64,000 nucleotides of DNA from Devosia litorisediminis. Its GTDB lineage: Bacteria; Pseudomonadota; Alphaproteobacteria; Rhizobiales; Devosiaceae. Numbering within the stretch: position 1 is the first letter of the stretch; every line of letters begins with the position of its first letter. Below are positions 45,898-54,980 of the stretch, one piece after another. The notes under the pieces were generated by a model. That model was not told where the DNA came from, did not search any database, and saw only the letters and a list, made by a program, of their open reading frames with translations. A program made the translations under genes and the position numbers. Where the stretch lies: NCBI RefSeq assembly GCF_018334155.1, contig NZ_JAGXTP010000002.1, forward strand, positions 186,001 to 250,000. The letters run 5' to 3'.

Positions 45898-46659
45898 ATG
45901 AGCAATCTGCGTATCATCCCTAGACTGGACATCAAGGGACAAAACCTAATTAAGAGTGTTCAATTGGAAGGTCTCCGTGTCATCGGCGACCCGCAAGAGT
46001 ATGCCATTCGCTATTATCACGCCGGCGCGGACGAGCTAATCTATATGGATATTGTTGCCAGCCTATATGGCCGAAACAATTTGTCGGACATCATCTCGCG
46101 TGCCGCGGATCAGGTCTTCATTCCGATCACGGTCGGCGGAGGCATTCGGTCTGTAGATGACGTGCGGCACATCTTGCGATCGGGCGCCGACAAAGTTGCC
46201 ATCAACACGGCGGCTATTGCCCGGCCCGAGCTGATATCCGAAGTGGCCCGACGCTTCGGGTCACAGGCCATGGTTCTGTCAATCGAGGCAAAACAGATCG
46301 CTCCTGGCAAGTGGGAAGCCTATACGGACAATGGCCGGGAGCGCACTGGGCTCGACGTGATCGAATGGGCCAAGCGTGGCGCCGAAATGGGCGCCGGCGA
46401 ACTGATGGTCACCGCCGTAGATCGCGAGGGCACGCGCAAGGGGTTTGACATCGACCTGATTCAGCAAGTCCGCTCCGCCGTTAGCATACCCGTCATTGCG
46501 AGCGGCGGCATGGGTACAATCGGACATTTTCTGGAAGCGGCCCAAGAAGGCGGGGCAGATGGCGTTGCCATGGCCGATGTTCTCCACTACGGGCGCATGT
46601 CCTTGGCGGATATTCGGGCTGCAGCGCTCGACGCCAAACTCGAGGTGCGCGACATATGA
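45898..46659 (+). CDS. HisF-like cyclase subunit (WbpI-type amidotransferase partner)
   Basis: 253 residues, TIM barrel of the HisF family: IPRLDIKGQNLIKSVQLEG, VIGDPQEYAIRYYHAGADEL, ITVGGGIRSVDDVR and IASGGMGTIGHFLEAA. In this context it is not the histidine enzyme but the channel partner that delivers ammonia from the HisH-like glutaminase to the WbpG/PseA enzyme. It overlaps the HisH-like gene by four bases (ATGA). Confidence 0.88.
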   Translation: MSNLRIIPRLDIKGQNLIKSVQLEGLRVIGDPQEYAIRYYHAGADELIYMDIVASLYGRNNLSDIISRAADQVFIPITVGGGIRSVDDVRHILRSGADKVAINTAAIARPELISEVARRFGSQAMVLSIEAKQIAPGKWEAYTDNGRERTGLDVIEWAKRGAEMGAGELMVTAVDREGTRKGFDIDLIQQVRSAVSIPVIASGGMGTIGHFLEAAQEGGADGVAMADVLHYGRMSLADIRAAALDAKLEVRDI

Positions 46660-47312
46660 TTACTTCCAAGAAGGTGACGTTGCTCGACTATGGCATGTGC
46701 AACATGCTCAATGTTGCGCGCGCTTTCGAATATGCCGGTGCTGAACTGACCGTGACCGAAGATCCGCGCGATGCCCTGTCCGCTGAGCGGCTAGTGGTGC
46801 CAGGCGTTGGCGCCTTTTCGGACAGCATGAAGGAAGTGCGGACACGTGGGCATGACGACGCCATCCGACGCTTCGTCGAGACGGGCCGCCCCATGCTGGG
46901 CATTTGCGTCGGCATGCAGATCCTTTTCGAAGGCAGCGACGAATTCGGCCCAGCGGCTGGCTTGGGCATCATCGACGGCTGGATCAGGGCTGTGCCCTCT
47001 CGAAGCCTTGAGGGTCAGGCCCAGCGCGTGCCACATATCGGCTGGAACCAGCTCGTGCAGCCACGTGAGACCAATCGCAGCTGGCAAGACACGATGCTGA
47101 AGAGCACTGAGCCGGGCAGAGCTGCGGTCTATTTCGTTCATTCCTTCGCCGCCGTGCCCGCTAACCCTGCGGACCGCCTTGCCGACTTCATTTATGGTGG
47201 TCACCAACTCAGTGCCGCTATCAAGCGCGACAACCTGACGGCCACCCAATTCCACCCAGAACGCAGTGGCGCCTTGGGCATTGAAATGCTACGGCGGTTT
47301 ATGGACTCCTGA
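46656..47312 (+). CDS. HisH-like glutaminase subunit
   Basis: 218 residues, class I glutamine amidotransferase. The nucleophile is in MLGICVGMQILFEGSDE and the His-Glu pair in TQFHPERSG, so the triad is complete. Other HisH blocks are seen (LLDYGMCNMLNVARAFEY, VPGVGAFSDSM). It releases ammonia for sugar acetamidino formation with the HisF-like and WbpG-like proteins. Confidence 0.9.
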   Translation: MITSKKVTLLDYGMCNMLNVARAFEYAGAELTVTEDPRDALSAERLVVPGVGAFSDSMKEVRTRGHDDAIRRFVETGRPMLGICVGMQILFEGSDEFGPAAGLGIIDGWIRAVPSRSLEGQAQRVPHIGWNQLVQPRETNRSWQDTMLKSTEPGRAAVYFVHSFAAVPANPADRLADFIYGGHQLSAAIKRDNLTATQFHPERSGALGIEMLRRFMDS

Positions 47313-47316
47313 AGGC

Positions 47317-48015
47317 ATGTCGACGCTGGCTATCATACCCGCGAGGGGCGGTTCCAAGAGATTGCCAGGCAAGAACGTCAGGCCCTTTGCCGGCACTCCC
47401 CTGATCGCCTGGTCGATTCGGTTTGCGCAGGCTTATCCGGGGTTTGACCGAGTCGCAGTTTCCACGGACTCAAACGAAATTGCCGCGGTGAGTGCTGCCG
47501 CTGGGACCGAAGTCACGCGCCTGCGTCCGGTTCATCTTGCGACTGATACCGCGGCGACCATATCGGTCGTTCTTGATGTGCTGACGCACGAGGCCTCCGA
47601 AGGTCGTCGCTACGACACGGTTGCGCTGCTTCAGCCGACATCGCCCATGCGTCTGACCAGACGTTGGGACGAGGCCTTTGCGCTGCTCGAAGACCCAGAC
47701 TTGGATGCTGTGATCGGCGTCTCTCCGGTGCGTACGCACCCATTTCACACCTTCACATTTGGCTCGGGTGCACTCGCACCGCTTCACGATCGTGAGACTC
47801 TGAAGCAGCGCAGCCAGGACCTGCCCACGGTCGTGGCGGTAGCTGGCAATCTTTACTTAGCGCGCACATCCGTGCTGAAGAGCCACCAGACGTTCTTCCC
47901 GGAGAGAACCGCCGGAGTTCTCTGCGACGAGCCGTTCGAGACGATCGACATCGACGATGAACTGGATTGGATTGTCGCCGAAACCATCGCCAACAGATAT
48001 GGAATTGAACCATGA
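47317..48015 (+). CDS. CMP-nonulosonate cytidylyltransferase (NeuA/LegF type)
   Basis: 232 residues from ATG 47317, five bases after the HisH-like stop; a longer frame lacks a ribosome site. The nucleotide-binding signature IIPARGGSKRLPGKNVRPFAG and VAVSTDSNEIAAV, LLQPTSPMR and the late FETIDIDDELDW are typical of CMP-sialic acid synthetases. It activates the nine-carbon sugar with CTP. ATGA overlap with the NeuB-like gene. Confidence 0.92.
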   Translation: MSTLAIIPARGGSKRLPGKNVRPFAGTPLIAWSIRFAQAYPGFDRVAVSTDSNEIAAVSAAAGTEVTRLRPVHLATDTAATISVVLDVLTHEASEGRRYDTVALLQPTSPMRLTRRWDEAFALLEDPDLDAVIGVSPVRTHPFHTFTFGSGALAPLHDRETLKQRSQDLPTVVAVAGNLYLARTSVLKSHQTFFPERTAGVLCDEPFETIDIDDELDWIVAETIANRYGIEP

Positions 48016-49043
48016 GCACATTCATCATTGCCGAAGCCGGGGTCAATCACAATGGTGACGCAGCACTGGCGCGGCGGCTGGTCGAAGTGGCGGCGGAAAG
48101 TGGGGCGGATGCGGTCAAGTTCCAGACCTTTTCAGCCGATAAGCTGACGGCCAAGGGGGCCGCCAAAGCAGAGTACCAGAAGCGTGCTACGGGTGACGGC
48201 GACCAGTATGATATGCTTAAGGCGCTTGAGATGTCCGAGACCCTACACAAGGAGTTGGCGGCACTGTCGAGCGAGTTGGGCATTGAGTTTATGTCGACCG
48301 CCTTTGATGAGGAATCGCTCGATCTCTTGGTTGCCTTGGGAATTAGACGCATCAAGGTGCCCTCTGGCGAGGTTACCAACCATCACTTCTTGCGGTACAT
48401 GGCACGCAAGAACTTGCCGCTCATTGTCTCGACCGGTATGGCCGACCTAGCCGAAGTCGAGGAAGCGATAGCGGTCATCGCAGCAGAGCGGGAGGCTCGG
48501 GGCTTGTCTGGCGCCTTAGAGGACATGGTCTCCGTGCTGCACTGCACCTCGAATTATCCGGCTGCCGTTGAAGACGTGAATCTTAACGCCATGCTCACCA
48601 TGGGTAAAGCCACCGGGATGCCTGTGGGCTACTCCGATCATACATTGGGTATTGCTGTATCGACTGCGGCGGTTGCCATGGGCGCATGCGTCATAGAAAA
48701 GCACTTTACTCTCGACAAGAACATGCCCGGACCTGATCATGCCGCCTCGCTTGATCCCGAAGAGCTCAAAGCCATGGTTGACGCGATAAGAGCCGTGGAA
48801 GGAGCCCTGGGCGACGGCGTCAAGGCGCCGACTGCCTCCGAGGTTCCGGTACGTGCACTGGTCCGGCGGAGCGTTACCACGGTTCGTCCGGTCGCTGCTG
48901 GCATAGTGATCGAGCCATCGGACCTGACCCTGATGCGTCCCGGGACAGGCATACCGCCCAAGGACTTCCAGTCCGTTGTCGGCCGCAAGGCGGCCCATGA
49001 CATCGCGGCCGGCAAGACGCTGGACTGGGCCGACCTGCAATGA
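48012..49043 (+). CDS. Nonulosonic acid synthase (NeuB/LegI type)
   Basis: 343 residues. The NeuB TIM barrel shows FIIAEAGVNHNGDAALARRL, AVKFQTFSADKL, VPSGEVTNHHFL, STGMADLAEVE and SDHTLGIAVSTAAVAMGA followed by IEKHFTLDKNMPGPDHAAS. A C-terminal antifreeze-like SAF domain (about 285-343) ends the protein. It condenses a six-carbon sugar with phosphoenolpyruvate to the nine-carbon acid. The neighbours make legionaminic acid the most likely product. Confidence 0.94.
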   Translation: MSTFIIAEAGVNHNGDAALARRLVEVAAESGADAVKFQTFSADKLTAKGAAKAEYQKRATGDGDQYDMLKALEMSETLHKELAALSSELGIEFMSTAFDEESLDLLVALGIRRIKVPSGEVTNHHFLRYMARKNLPLIVSTGMADLAEVEEAIAVIAAEREARGLSGALEDMVSVLHCTSNYPAAVEDVNLNAMLTMGKATGMPVGYSDHTLGIAVSTAAVAMGACVIEKHFTLDKNMPGPDHAASLDPEELKAMVDAIRAVEGALGDGVKAPTASEVPVRALVRRSVTTVRPVAAGIVIEPSDLTLMRPGTGIPPKDFQSVVGRKAAHDIAAGKTLDWADLQ

Positions 49044-50179
49044 GCGAGCGACGCAAGGTCGTATACGTGACGGGTACGCGGGCAGATTTCGGCCTGATGC
49101 AGTCGACCCTGAAGGCCATACATGCCAGCTCAGTTCTGGAACTGGGGATTGTGGTGACCGGCATGCATCTGGACGAGCGCTACGGGGATACCGCCAAGGA
49201 GATCGAGGATGCCGGCCTGCCTGTCGTAGCGCGAGTGCCGGTGAGTCATGTCCAGTCGCAGGGCGCCGACACGGCTCGCAACATCGCCACCATGCTCAGT
49301 GGCTTCGTCAATGCCTTCGCGGAAATAGTCCCGGATCTCGTTCTGATTTTGGGCGACCGAGGGGAAATGTTGGCCGCGGCAATTGCTGGCGGCCACATGT
49401 CGATACCGGTCGTCCACGTGCATGGGGGTGAACGCTCCGGCACCATAGACGAACCGGTACGCCATGCGATCTCCAAGCTCTCGCATATCCATCTCGTTGC
49501 GACGGAAGAGAGCGCCGAGCGGCTCGTCAAGATGGGCGAGACGCCAGAGACCGTGCATATCATCGGTGCGCCTGGTCTCGACGGGCTGACCGAGTTGGCC
49601 TCCTACGAAAAGAAGGCGCTGTTTGCAGAACTCGGACTCGAGCAAGGCAAACAAACAGCCCTCTTGCTCTATCACCCCGTATTGCAGGAGGCCGATGAGG
49701 CCGGCGAACAGGTTGATGCAGTAATCCGATCCCTGCTTGCCGAGAACTTTGCGGTGCTCGCACTCAAGCCAAACTCGGATGCCGGTAGCGCAAAGGTTCT
49801 TGGGGCCTTGGAGCGCCGGTCTGGACAAGGTGATATTCTACTTCTGACCCACCTTCGGCGCGACCAGTTCGTATCGCTCCTCAAGCATGTGGACGTTCTA
49901 ATCGGCAATTCGAGCAGCGGTATCATCGAGGCAGCCTCTTTTGGCACCCCGGTAGTCAATATCGGCTCGCGCCAGCACCTGCGCCAACGAAACCGCAATG
50001 TGATCGACGTCGCCGCCGAAGAAAGCGCAATTGCTCGTGGCCTTGCCTTGGCACAGCAGATGGGGCGCCTGCATCCCGGCAACATTTACGGTGATGGCAA
50101 CGCCGGTGGTCGACTCGTGTCCATCCTAGAATCGCTCGACCTCTCGGGCCAGCTTATGAACAAGTTCAATGCCTACTGA
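49040..50179 (+). CDS. Hydrolysing UDP-sugar 2-epimerase (NeuC/LegG type)
   Basis: 379 residues. The NeuC family begins here with VYVTGTRADFGLMQSTL and shows GMHLDERYGDT, ILGDRGEMLAAAI, HVHGGERSGTIDEPVRHAI and GNSSSGIIEAASFGTPVVNIG. It removes UDP and epimerises C2 to give the free 2-epimer that NeuB uses. With a 4,6-dehydratase and aminotransferase in the operon, UDP-2,4-diacetamido-2,4,6-trideoxyglucose is the probable substrate. Confidence 0.93.
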   Translation: MSERRKVVYVTGTRADFGLMQSTLKAIHASSVLELGIVVTGMHLDERYGDTAKEIEDAGLPVVARVPVSHVQSQGADTARNIATMLSGFVNAFAEIVPDLVLILGDRGEMLAAAIAGGHMSIPVVHVHGGERSGTIDEPVRHAISKLSHIHLVATEESAERLVKMGETPETVHIIGAPGLDGLTELASYEKKALFAELGLEQGKQTALLLYHPVLQEADEAGEQVDAVIRSLLAENFAVLALKPNSDAGSAKVLGALERRSGQGDILLLTHLRRDQFVSLLKHVDVLIGNSSSGIIEAASFGTPVVNIGSRQHLRQRNRNVIDVAAEESAIARGLALAQQMGRLHPGNIYGDGNAGGRLVSILESLDLSGQLMNKFNAY

Positions 50180-50792
50180 CAGCCTGCAATTGATCGGTGC
50201 GGGTGGACATGCAGCCGTCGTGGCCGATGCTGCTATGCTCTCCGGGGAGGGGAGGCTGGTCGTTTTCTCCCAAGATCGCTACCAGGCGGGACATGACGTG
50301 CTGGGTTGTGTGGTCCAGCTTCTCGACGAGGGCATTGTGCTTGGCCGGATTCATGTGGCTATCGGCAACAATGCAGTTCGGTCGCGACTCCAGCGGCAGT
50401 TCTCCGGCAGAGGCGCAGTCTCGACGACGATAATTCACCCTCAGGCGATCATTGCGGCCACATCGGCTGCCGGGGCGGGGAGCTTTGTGGCGGCGGGTGC
50501 CATCCTTGCGCCGCGGAGCCGCATTGGAGAGGGGAGCATCGTCAACCACCGCGCCATCGTGGACCATGATGTTTCTGTGGGTGAATTCAGTCACATTGCG
50601 CCAGGATCCGTTCTGGGCGGGGGTGTAAAGGTCGGAAGTGGCGTCCTTGTGGGGGCGGGCGCCACGGTAATGCCTAATGTCACGATCGGAAATGGAGCCA
50701 CGATTGGTGCTGGCGCGGTGGTGCTGGCCGATGTATCGGCTGGGGCAACAGTGGTCGGCGTGCCAGGCCGCGAGATAAGAAAGAATGCCTGA
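50169..50792 (+). CDS. NeuD/PglD-like sugar N-acetyltransferase
   Basis: 207 residues. The N-terminal PglD-type domain (LIGAGGHAAVVADAAML) binds the UDP-sugar, and the rest is a left-handed beta-helix of hexapeptide repeats (VNHRAIVDHDVSVGEFSH, LVGAGATVMPNVTIGNGAT). The catalytic His is likely in HRAIVDHD. It would acetylate the 4-amino group made by the aminotransferase. Overlaps the NeuC-like gene by 11 bases and the next by one. Confidence 0.9.
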   Translation: MPTDSLQLIGAGGHAAVVADAAMLSGEGRLVVFSQDRYQAGHDVLGCVVQLLDEGIVLGRIHVAIGNNAVRSRLQRQFSGRGAVSTTIIHPQAIIAATSAAGAGSFVAAGAILAPRSRIGEGSIVNHRAIVDHDVSVGEFSHIAPGSVLGGGVKVGSGVLVGAGATVMPNVTIGNGATIGAGAVVLADVSAGATVVGVPGREIRKNA

Positions 50793-52264
50793 TGGAAATC
50801 TTGGAATTGAGCATCCTGCGTCACGCTACTCTGCGTGAGGCTCTCGCGCAGCTCGATCGTACTGCGCAGGGGGTCATCCTGCTCAATGACGAGTCCGGTC
50901 GCTTCGAACGGACCATCACCGATGGCGATCTTCGCCGAATGATGCTGCAGGGGGCCAGCCTTGACGACCAGCTAGCAGAACTGGCGCACGCCGAATCGGT
51001 TACCTTGGCCCCTGGGTTCACGCGCCGCCAGGCCCTCGAAAAGATGCAGAAGCACGGCATCAATCAGGTGCCTGTAGTCGACGCATCTGGGCGCGCCGTG
51101 GACCTAGTACTTCGGGCCGAGATCGACGAACAGATACTGCTCTCTACGCCTCATATGGGAAGCGCCGAACTCGATTTTGTCGGTGAGGCGTTCCGAACCA
51201 ACTGGATTGCCCCACTCGGTCCCAACGTCGACGCCTTCGAGGGTGAAATGGCCGACGCGGTGGGCGCTAGCCATGCAGTAGCTTTGAGCTCAGGCACAGC
51301 CGCCATACACATTGCGCTGATCCTGCTCGGCGTTGGCCACGGCGACGCCGTGTTTTGCTCGTCGCTGACTTTTGCCGCAAGCGTCAACCCCATTGTCTAT
51401 CAGGGTGCAGAACCAGTCTTGATTGATTCCGAACCCGACAGCTGGAACATGTCGCCTGTCGCGCTTGAGCGGGCGCTGGCGGCTGCAACTCGGGCCAATC
51501 GCCTGCCGAAGGCCGTGATCATCGTCTCTCTTTATGGCCAGAGTGCCGACATGGACCCGCTGTTGGAGCTGTGCGACCATTATGGTGTGCCAGTTATCGA
51601 GGACGCCGCTGAGTCACTTGGCGCCACCTATAAAGGCAAGTCTTCGGGCACCTTTGGCAAGCTGGGCATCTATTCTTTCAACGGGAACAAGATTATCACG
51701 ACGTCCGGCGGCGGCTTGCTGGTAACCGAAGACAAGGCACTTGCGGACCGTGCCCGATTCCTGGCTACCCAGGCGCGTGACCCAGCGCCGCACTACGAGC
51801 ATACGGTCATCGGGTACAACTACCGCATGAGCAATATCCTTGCCGGCGTTGGTCGTGGTCAGCTCCGTGTACTGGGCGAACGGGTTGCCGCCCGCCGGGC
51901 CGTATTTGATCTTTACAAATCGGAGCTCAGCGACCTCGGCTGGCTTGAATGGATGCCGGAGCCAGAGTGGAGTGTTTCGACCCACTGGCTCTCAGTCTGC
52001 ACAATAGCCAAGGATTGTGCACGTATCAGCAATTCGGATGTCATCGCTGCCCTTGCCGCAGACCTGATCGAGGCGCGCCCGGTTTGGAAGCCCATGCATA
52101 TGCAGCCAGTTTTTTCGGCTTGCGATTATTATGAGCATGGCAACGCGTCGGTTTCTGACGACCTTTTCGCACGGGGGATATGCCTGCCCTCTGGTTCAAA
52201 CATGACCGAGGGCCAAGTTCTGCGAGTTATCGAGCGTCTTCGCGCGTACTCTAGGCTGTGTTGA
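50792..52264 (+). CDS. CBS-domain pair fused to DegT/LegC-type aminotransferase
   Basis: 490 residues, about 110 longer than a typical sugar aminotransferase. Residues 1-117 form two CBS motifs (GVILLNDESGRFERTITDGDLRRM is the first in part; HGINQVPVVDASG the second). Residues 120-490 are a PLP aminotransferase of the DegT/DnrJ family with ALSSGTAAIHIALI, EDAAESLGATYKGK and the Schiff-base Lys about 300 (FNGNKIITTSGGG). It would aminate C4 of the keto sugar (PglE/LegC step). CBS pairs bind adenine nucleotides; in PtmE-like proteins they are fused to a nucleotidyltransferase instead. Here they may give nucleotide control of the pathway. Confidence 0.88.
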   Translation: MEILELSILRHATLREALAQLDRTAQGVILLNDESGRFERTITDGDLRRMMLQGASLDDQLAELAHAESVTLAPGFTRRQALEKMQKHGINQVPVVDASGRAVDLVLRAEIDEQILLSTPHMGSAELDFVGEAFRTNWIAPLGPNVDAFEGEMADAVGASHAVALSSGTAAIHIALILLGVGHGDAVFCSSLTFAASVNPIVYQGAEPVLIDSEPDSWNMSPVALERALAAATRANRLPKAVIIVSLYGQSADMDPLLELCDHYGVPVIEDAAESLGATYKGKSSGTFGKLGIYSFNGNKIITTSGGGLLVTEDKALADRARFLATQARDPAPHYEHTVIGYNYRMSNILAGVGRGQLRVLGERVAARRAVFDLYKSELSDLGWLEWMPEPEWSVSTHWLSVCTIAKDCARISNSDVIAALAADLIEARPVWKPMHMQPVFSACDYYEHGNASVSDDLFARGICLPSGSNMTEGQVLRVIERLRAYSRLC

Positions 52265-52768
52265 CAAAAGGGATTCCCAAATCGCTGCCTGACTGATCGA
52301 GGCTTCCTTTCAGAGGAGGCAGTTTTGGCTCGGGGCGATCTGACTGATGATGAGTGGGCGCAGGTCAATCAACCCAAGGACTCTCCTCAAAATCGGAGGG
52401 AACTTGGGGCTCAGGTCAGACTCGACGCCAGCGTTTGGCATTTAGACTCTCCGCTTACGATTGTTGTTCGTCTGCTGAACAATCCCGTTCTTTTGGAAGC
52501 CGTTTCAACCCGGCTACTACATGCTGGACGTACCACTTGGGCGGCTCGTCAGTCAGCCGGTCCCAGGGTGCGATCAATCAAGCAAACCAGCGCCTACAGA
52601 CCAATCTACAGACCGTTGGCGACCTTGCGCTACGTGCGGCCGCTGGTCTCGTCAGCCGAACGGCCTCGGCTTCAAGTTCGACTTACTAGTGTCGTGAAGT
52701 CTCTTGTTCCATCATTGGGAACTCGCCGCTTTTCCAGTGTACGCCCACACACGAGAGATGTCGGGTAA
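52253..52768 (+). pseudogene. IS5-type transposase remnant (N-terminal fragment)
   Basis: GGCTGTGTTGACAAAAGGG at about 52255 resembles an IS end. AGGAGG at 52315-52320 and a TTG start at 52325 give MARGDLTDDEWAQV, the usual start of IS427-group transposases. Similarity is lost after about 14 codons, so this is a decayed scrap. It explains the 650-base gap between the aminotransferase and deacetylase genes. Confidence 0.45.
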
Positions 52769-52914
52769 GCATTGTCACGGTTGGGATTTCATGGTAGCGA
52801 AACGCCTGCTCGACATAGCGAGTACCATGGGTCCGGCCTACATGTTCGATGCATGATCATATCTACAGTGTTGCATTTGTGGGCAGCTCTGCAGTGGTTG
52901 CAAAGTGAGTCACG

Positions 52915-53844
52915 ATGTTCAGTTTTGGCTTAATGCTTCACCATTTTCATGGAGGGGCGCATCCACAGGGGCAAGGCACGATTTCTGCCGATGACCTGGC
53001 AGACATTATCGAGTATCTGGGGCCACGCAATGTGTTGGCCCCGGACGACTGGATAGAACGTTCGCTCGCCGGGCGCCTTGAACCGTATCATCGATGCATC
53101 ACACTGGATGACGCCCTTCGCTGCCAGATGGACGTCGCCAAGCCTGTCTTTGACGCCTATAACCTAAAGGCGTTCTTCTTTGTCTATTCCGTGGTTTTCG
53201 AAGGTAAAGTGGAGCGTACGGAACTGTTCAGGCACTACAGGACTGTGCGCTTCCAAGATGTAGAAGAATTCTACGCGGCTTTCTTTCGTATTCTCAATAA
53301 ATCGGAATATGCAAGTGAAGTCCGGGACATGGTCGAAGACTTCGATTCTATCGGGTATCTGTCGAACTACTCATTCTACTCGAGAAGCGACAGGATGTTC
53401 CGATACGTGCGGGACGTTGTACTGGGGCGCGACAGATATTTCAGCGTCATCGATGGAATGATAGAAGCCGACGCCGCCTACGACTCCACCGCTGCTTCAA
53501 GATCACTGTGGTTGAGCCCGCAGGACGTCAGTCTCCTGCATGAGGAAGGCCACGTGATAGGGCTGCACTCGCACACGCATCCCACATCCTTGGCCAGCCT
53601 CAGCGCCGAGGAGCAGCGCAGCGAATATGTGGCCAATATGGAGCACCTGTCAGCCCTGTTGGGGGAAGCGCCTCGGACCATGTCGCATCCGTTGAACAGC
53701 TATAATCTCGACACGCTGAACCTGCTGGCCGACCTTGGCGTCAAGATCGGGTTCCGCGATAATATGATGCTAGGCCCCGATGCGTCGCTGCTGGAACAGC
53801 CTAGAGAAGATCACGCGAACATAATGAGTGCAATTCGTAAATGA
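52915..53844 (+). CDS. Polysaccharide deacetylase-family protein
   Basis: 309 residues with the NodB-type metal motifs: an Asp-Asp pair in CITLDDALRC near residue 63 and HSHTHPT near residue 221. No signal peptide is evident, so it acts in the cytoplasm on a sugar or sugar nucleotide rather than on a finished polymer. It overlaps the formyltransferase gene by four bases (ATGA). This supports a two-step swap: removal of N-acetyl, then N-formylation. Confidence 0.82.
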   Translation: MFSFGLMLHHFHGGAHPQGQGTISADDLADIIEYLGPRNVLAPDDWIERSLAGRLEPYHRCITLDDALRCQMDVAKPVFDAYNLKAFFFVYSVVFEGKVERTELFRHYRTVRFQDVEEFYAAFFRILNKSEYASEVRDMVEDFDSIGYLSNYSFYSRSDRMFRYVRDVVLGRDRYFSVIDGMIEADAAYDSTAASRSLWLSPQDVSLLHEEGHVIGLHSHTHPTSLASLSAEEQRSEYVANMEHLSALLGEAPRTMSHPLNSYNLDTLNLLADLGVKIGFRDNMMLGPDASLLEQPREDHANIMSAIRK

Positions 53845-54635
53845 AGGTCTCGATATTCACGTCGAACAGCGCTCGGCACGTCTCGCTCGCAGAGAAGATC
53901 TCGAGCGTAGCTGATCATGTGTACCTGGTTCAGGAGTGTTCAACAGTCTTTCCGGGGCGGGTGGAGGGTTATTATCGCAAGTCGCCGGTCATGCAGGACT
54001 ATTTCGGCCGCGTCATTGAAGCCGAACAAACAGTGTTCGGTACCCCGCGCTTCCTGCCCGGAAATGTTAGCCAGTTGTCTTTCCTTATGGAGGATATCTC
54101 CTTGGCGAGCCTTGATATGCTAACGCCAGCACTGGATGTTGATGCCATCATCGTCTTCGGTGCCAGTTACATAAGGGGGCCACTGGTCGATCAGTTGATT
54201 GCCCGCCGTGCAATCAACATTCACATGGGGATGTCGCCCTACTATCGCGGCAGTTCATGCAATTTCTGGGCGCTCTATGATGGCAACCCCGATCTCGTCG
54301 GTGCGACGATCCACATGATCAGTCGTGGATTGGACAGTGGGGCGATGCTCTTCCACGTGCGCCCGGCCCAGGTGGCCACCGATCCCTTCCTGCTGGGGAT
54401 GCGGGCGGTCGAGGCAGCACACGACAGCTTGGTGGAACGCTTGTCGAATGGGAGTCTGGCGAGCTACTCCGAAGTCGCCCAAGATCGTACAGCGGAAATC
54501 CGCTATACAAGAAATTCTCAATTTACCGATGAGATTGCCGCGGAGTACCTAGCACGCCAGCTTGACGCCGGATGGGTCGGCGAAGCGATGGCCAAGGCTC
54601 CGCCACGAGACTTTATCAGCCTCTACCAGCAATAG
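53841..54635 (+). CDS. Formyltransferase-family protein (sugar N-formyltransferase candidate)
   Basis: 264 residues with the methionyl-tRNA formyltransferase-like catalytic fold. The catalytic block INIHMGMSPYYRGSSCNFWA carries the Asn-His pair, and GATIHMISRGLDSGAML supplies the conserved Asp. There is no tRNA-binding C-terminal domain, as in sugar N-formyltransferases (VioF, FdtF and similar), which use N10-formyl-tetrahydrofolate. Coupling to the deacetylase gene and to a nonulosonic-acid operon favours a sugar amine as acceptor. Confidence 0.82.
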   Translation: MKVSIFTSNSARHVSLAEKISSVADHVYLVQECSTVFPGRVEGYYRKSPVMQDYFGRVIEAEQTVFGTPRFLPGNVSQLSFLMEDISLASLDMLTPALDVDAIIVFGASYIRGPLVDQLIARRAINIHMGMSPYYRGSSCNFWALYDGNPDLVGATIHMISRGLDSGAMLFHVRPAQVATDPFLLGMRAVEAAHDSLVERLSNGSLASYSEVAQDRTAEIRYTRNSQFTDEIAAEYLARQLDAGWVGEAMAKAPPRDFISLYQQ

Positions 54636-54837
54636 CAGGTGGCTTATCAGCGGCTACCAAGTCATGGGTGTCGATTTTGCACGGATGCTGCGTCTGGTCC
54701 ATGGGGCGCTGACGGGAAACCGTAAGACGCGTAGGCTGTCCCGTCTGACTTTAGGAGGCCGACTGGGTGTTGGCACCGTGGGTTTATGACGGTGTGCGTT
54801 CCTATGTCTGGGCATATGCCCAGTGATAGAAGTTTCC

Positions 54838-54930
54838 AGTTGCTGGAGAAAAGCGCGGGTCGTAGGGGTGGCGCTGGCGCCAGACGTGAACGTCTCGGCG
54901 GTGGCTCGGCGAAATGGGGTCTCGCTGTTG
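54838..54930 (+). pseudogene. IS66-family OrfA remnant
   Basis: About 30 codons read KARVVGVALAPDVNVSAVA then RRNGVS, the N-terminal helix-turn-helix of IS66 accessory proteins. The frame ends where the IS21 end begins, so IS21 probably inserted into an older IS66 element. Confidence 0.55.
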
Positions 54931-54980
54931 ATTTCCGCCGAGAAGTGCCCCGGGTTTTCCATTGAGAAGTGACCCGCCTA

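Noticed and set aside
45898..47312. HisF and HisH as histidine biosynthesis enzymes
   Set aside because: They lie between a WbpG/PseA-type amidotransferase and NeuA/NeuB genes, with no other his genes present. The sugar-amidination role fits better.
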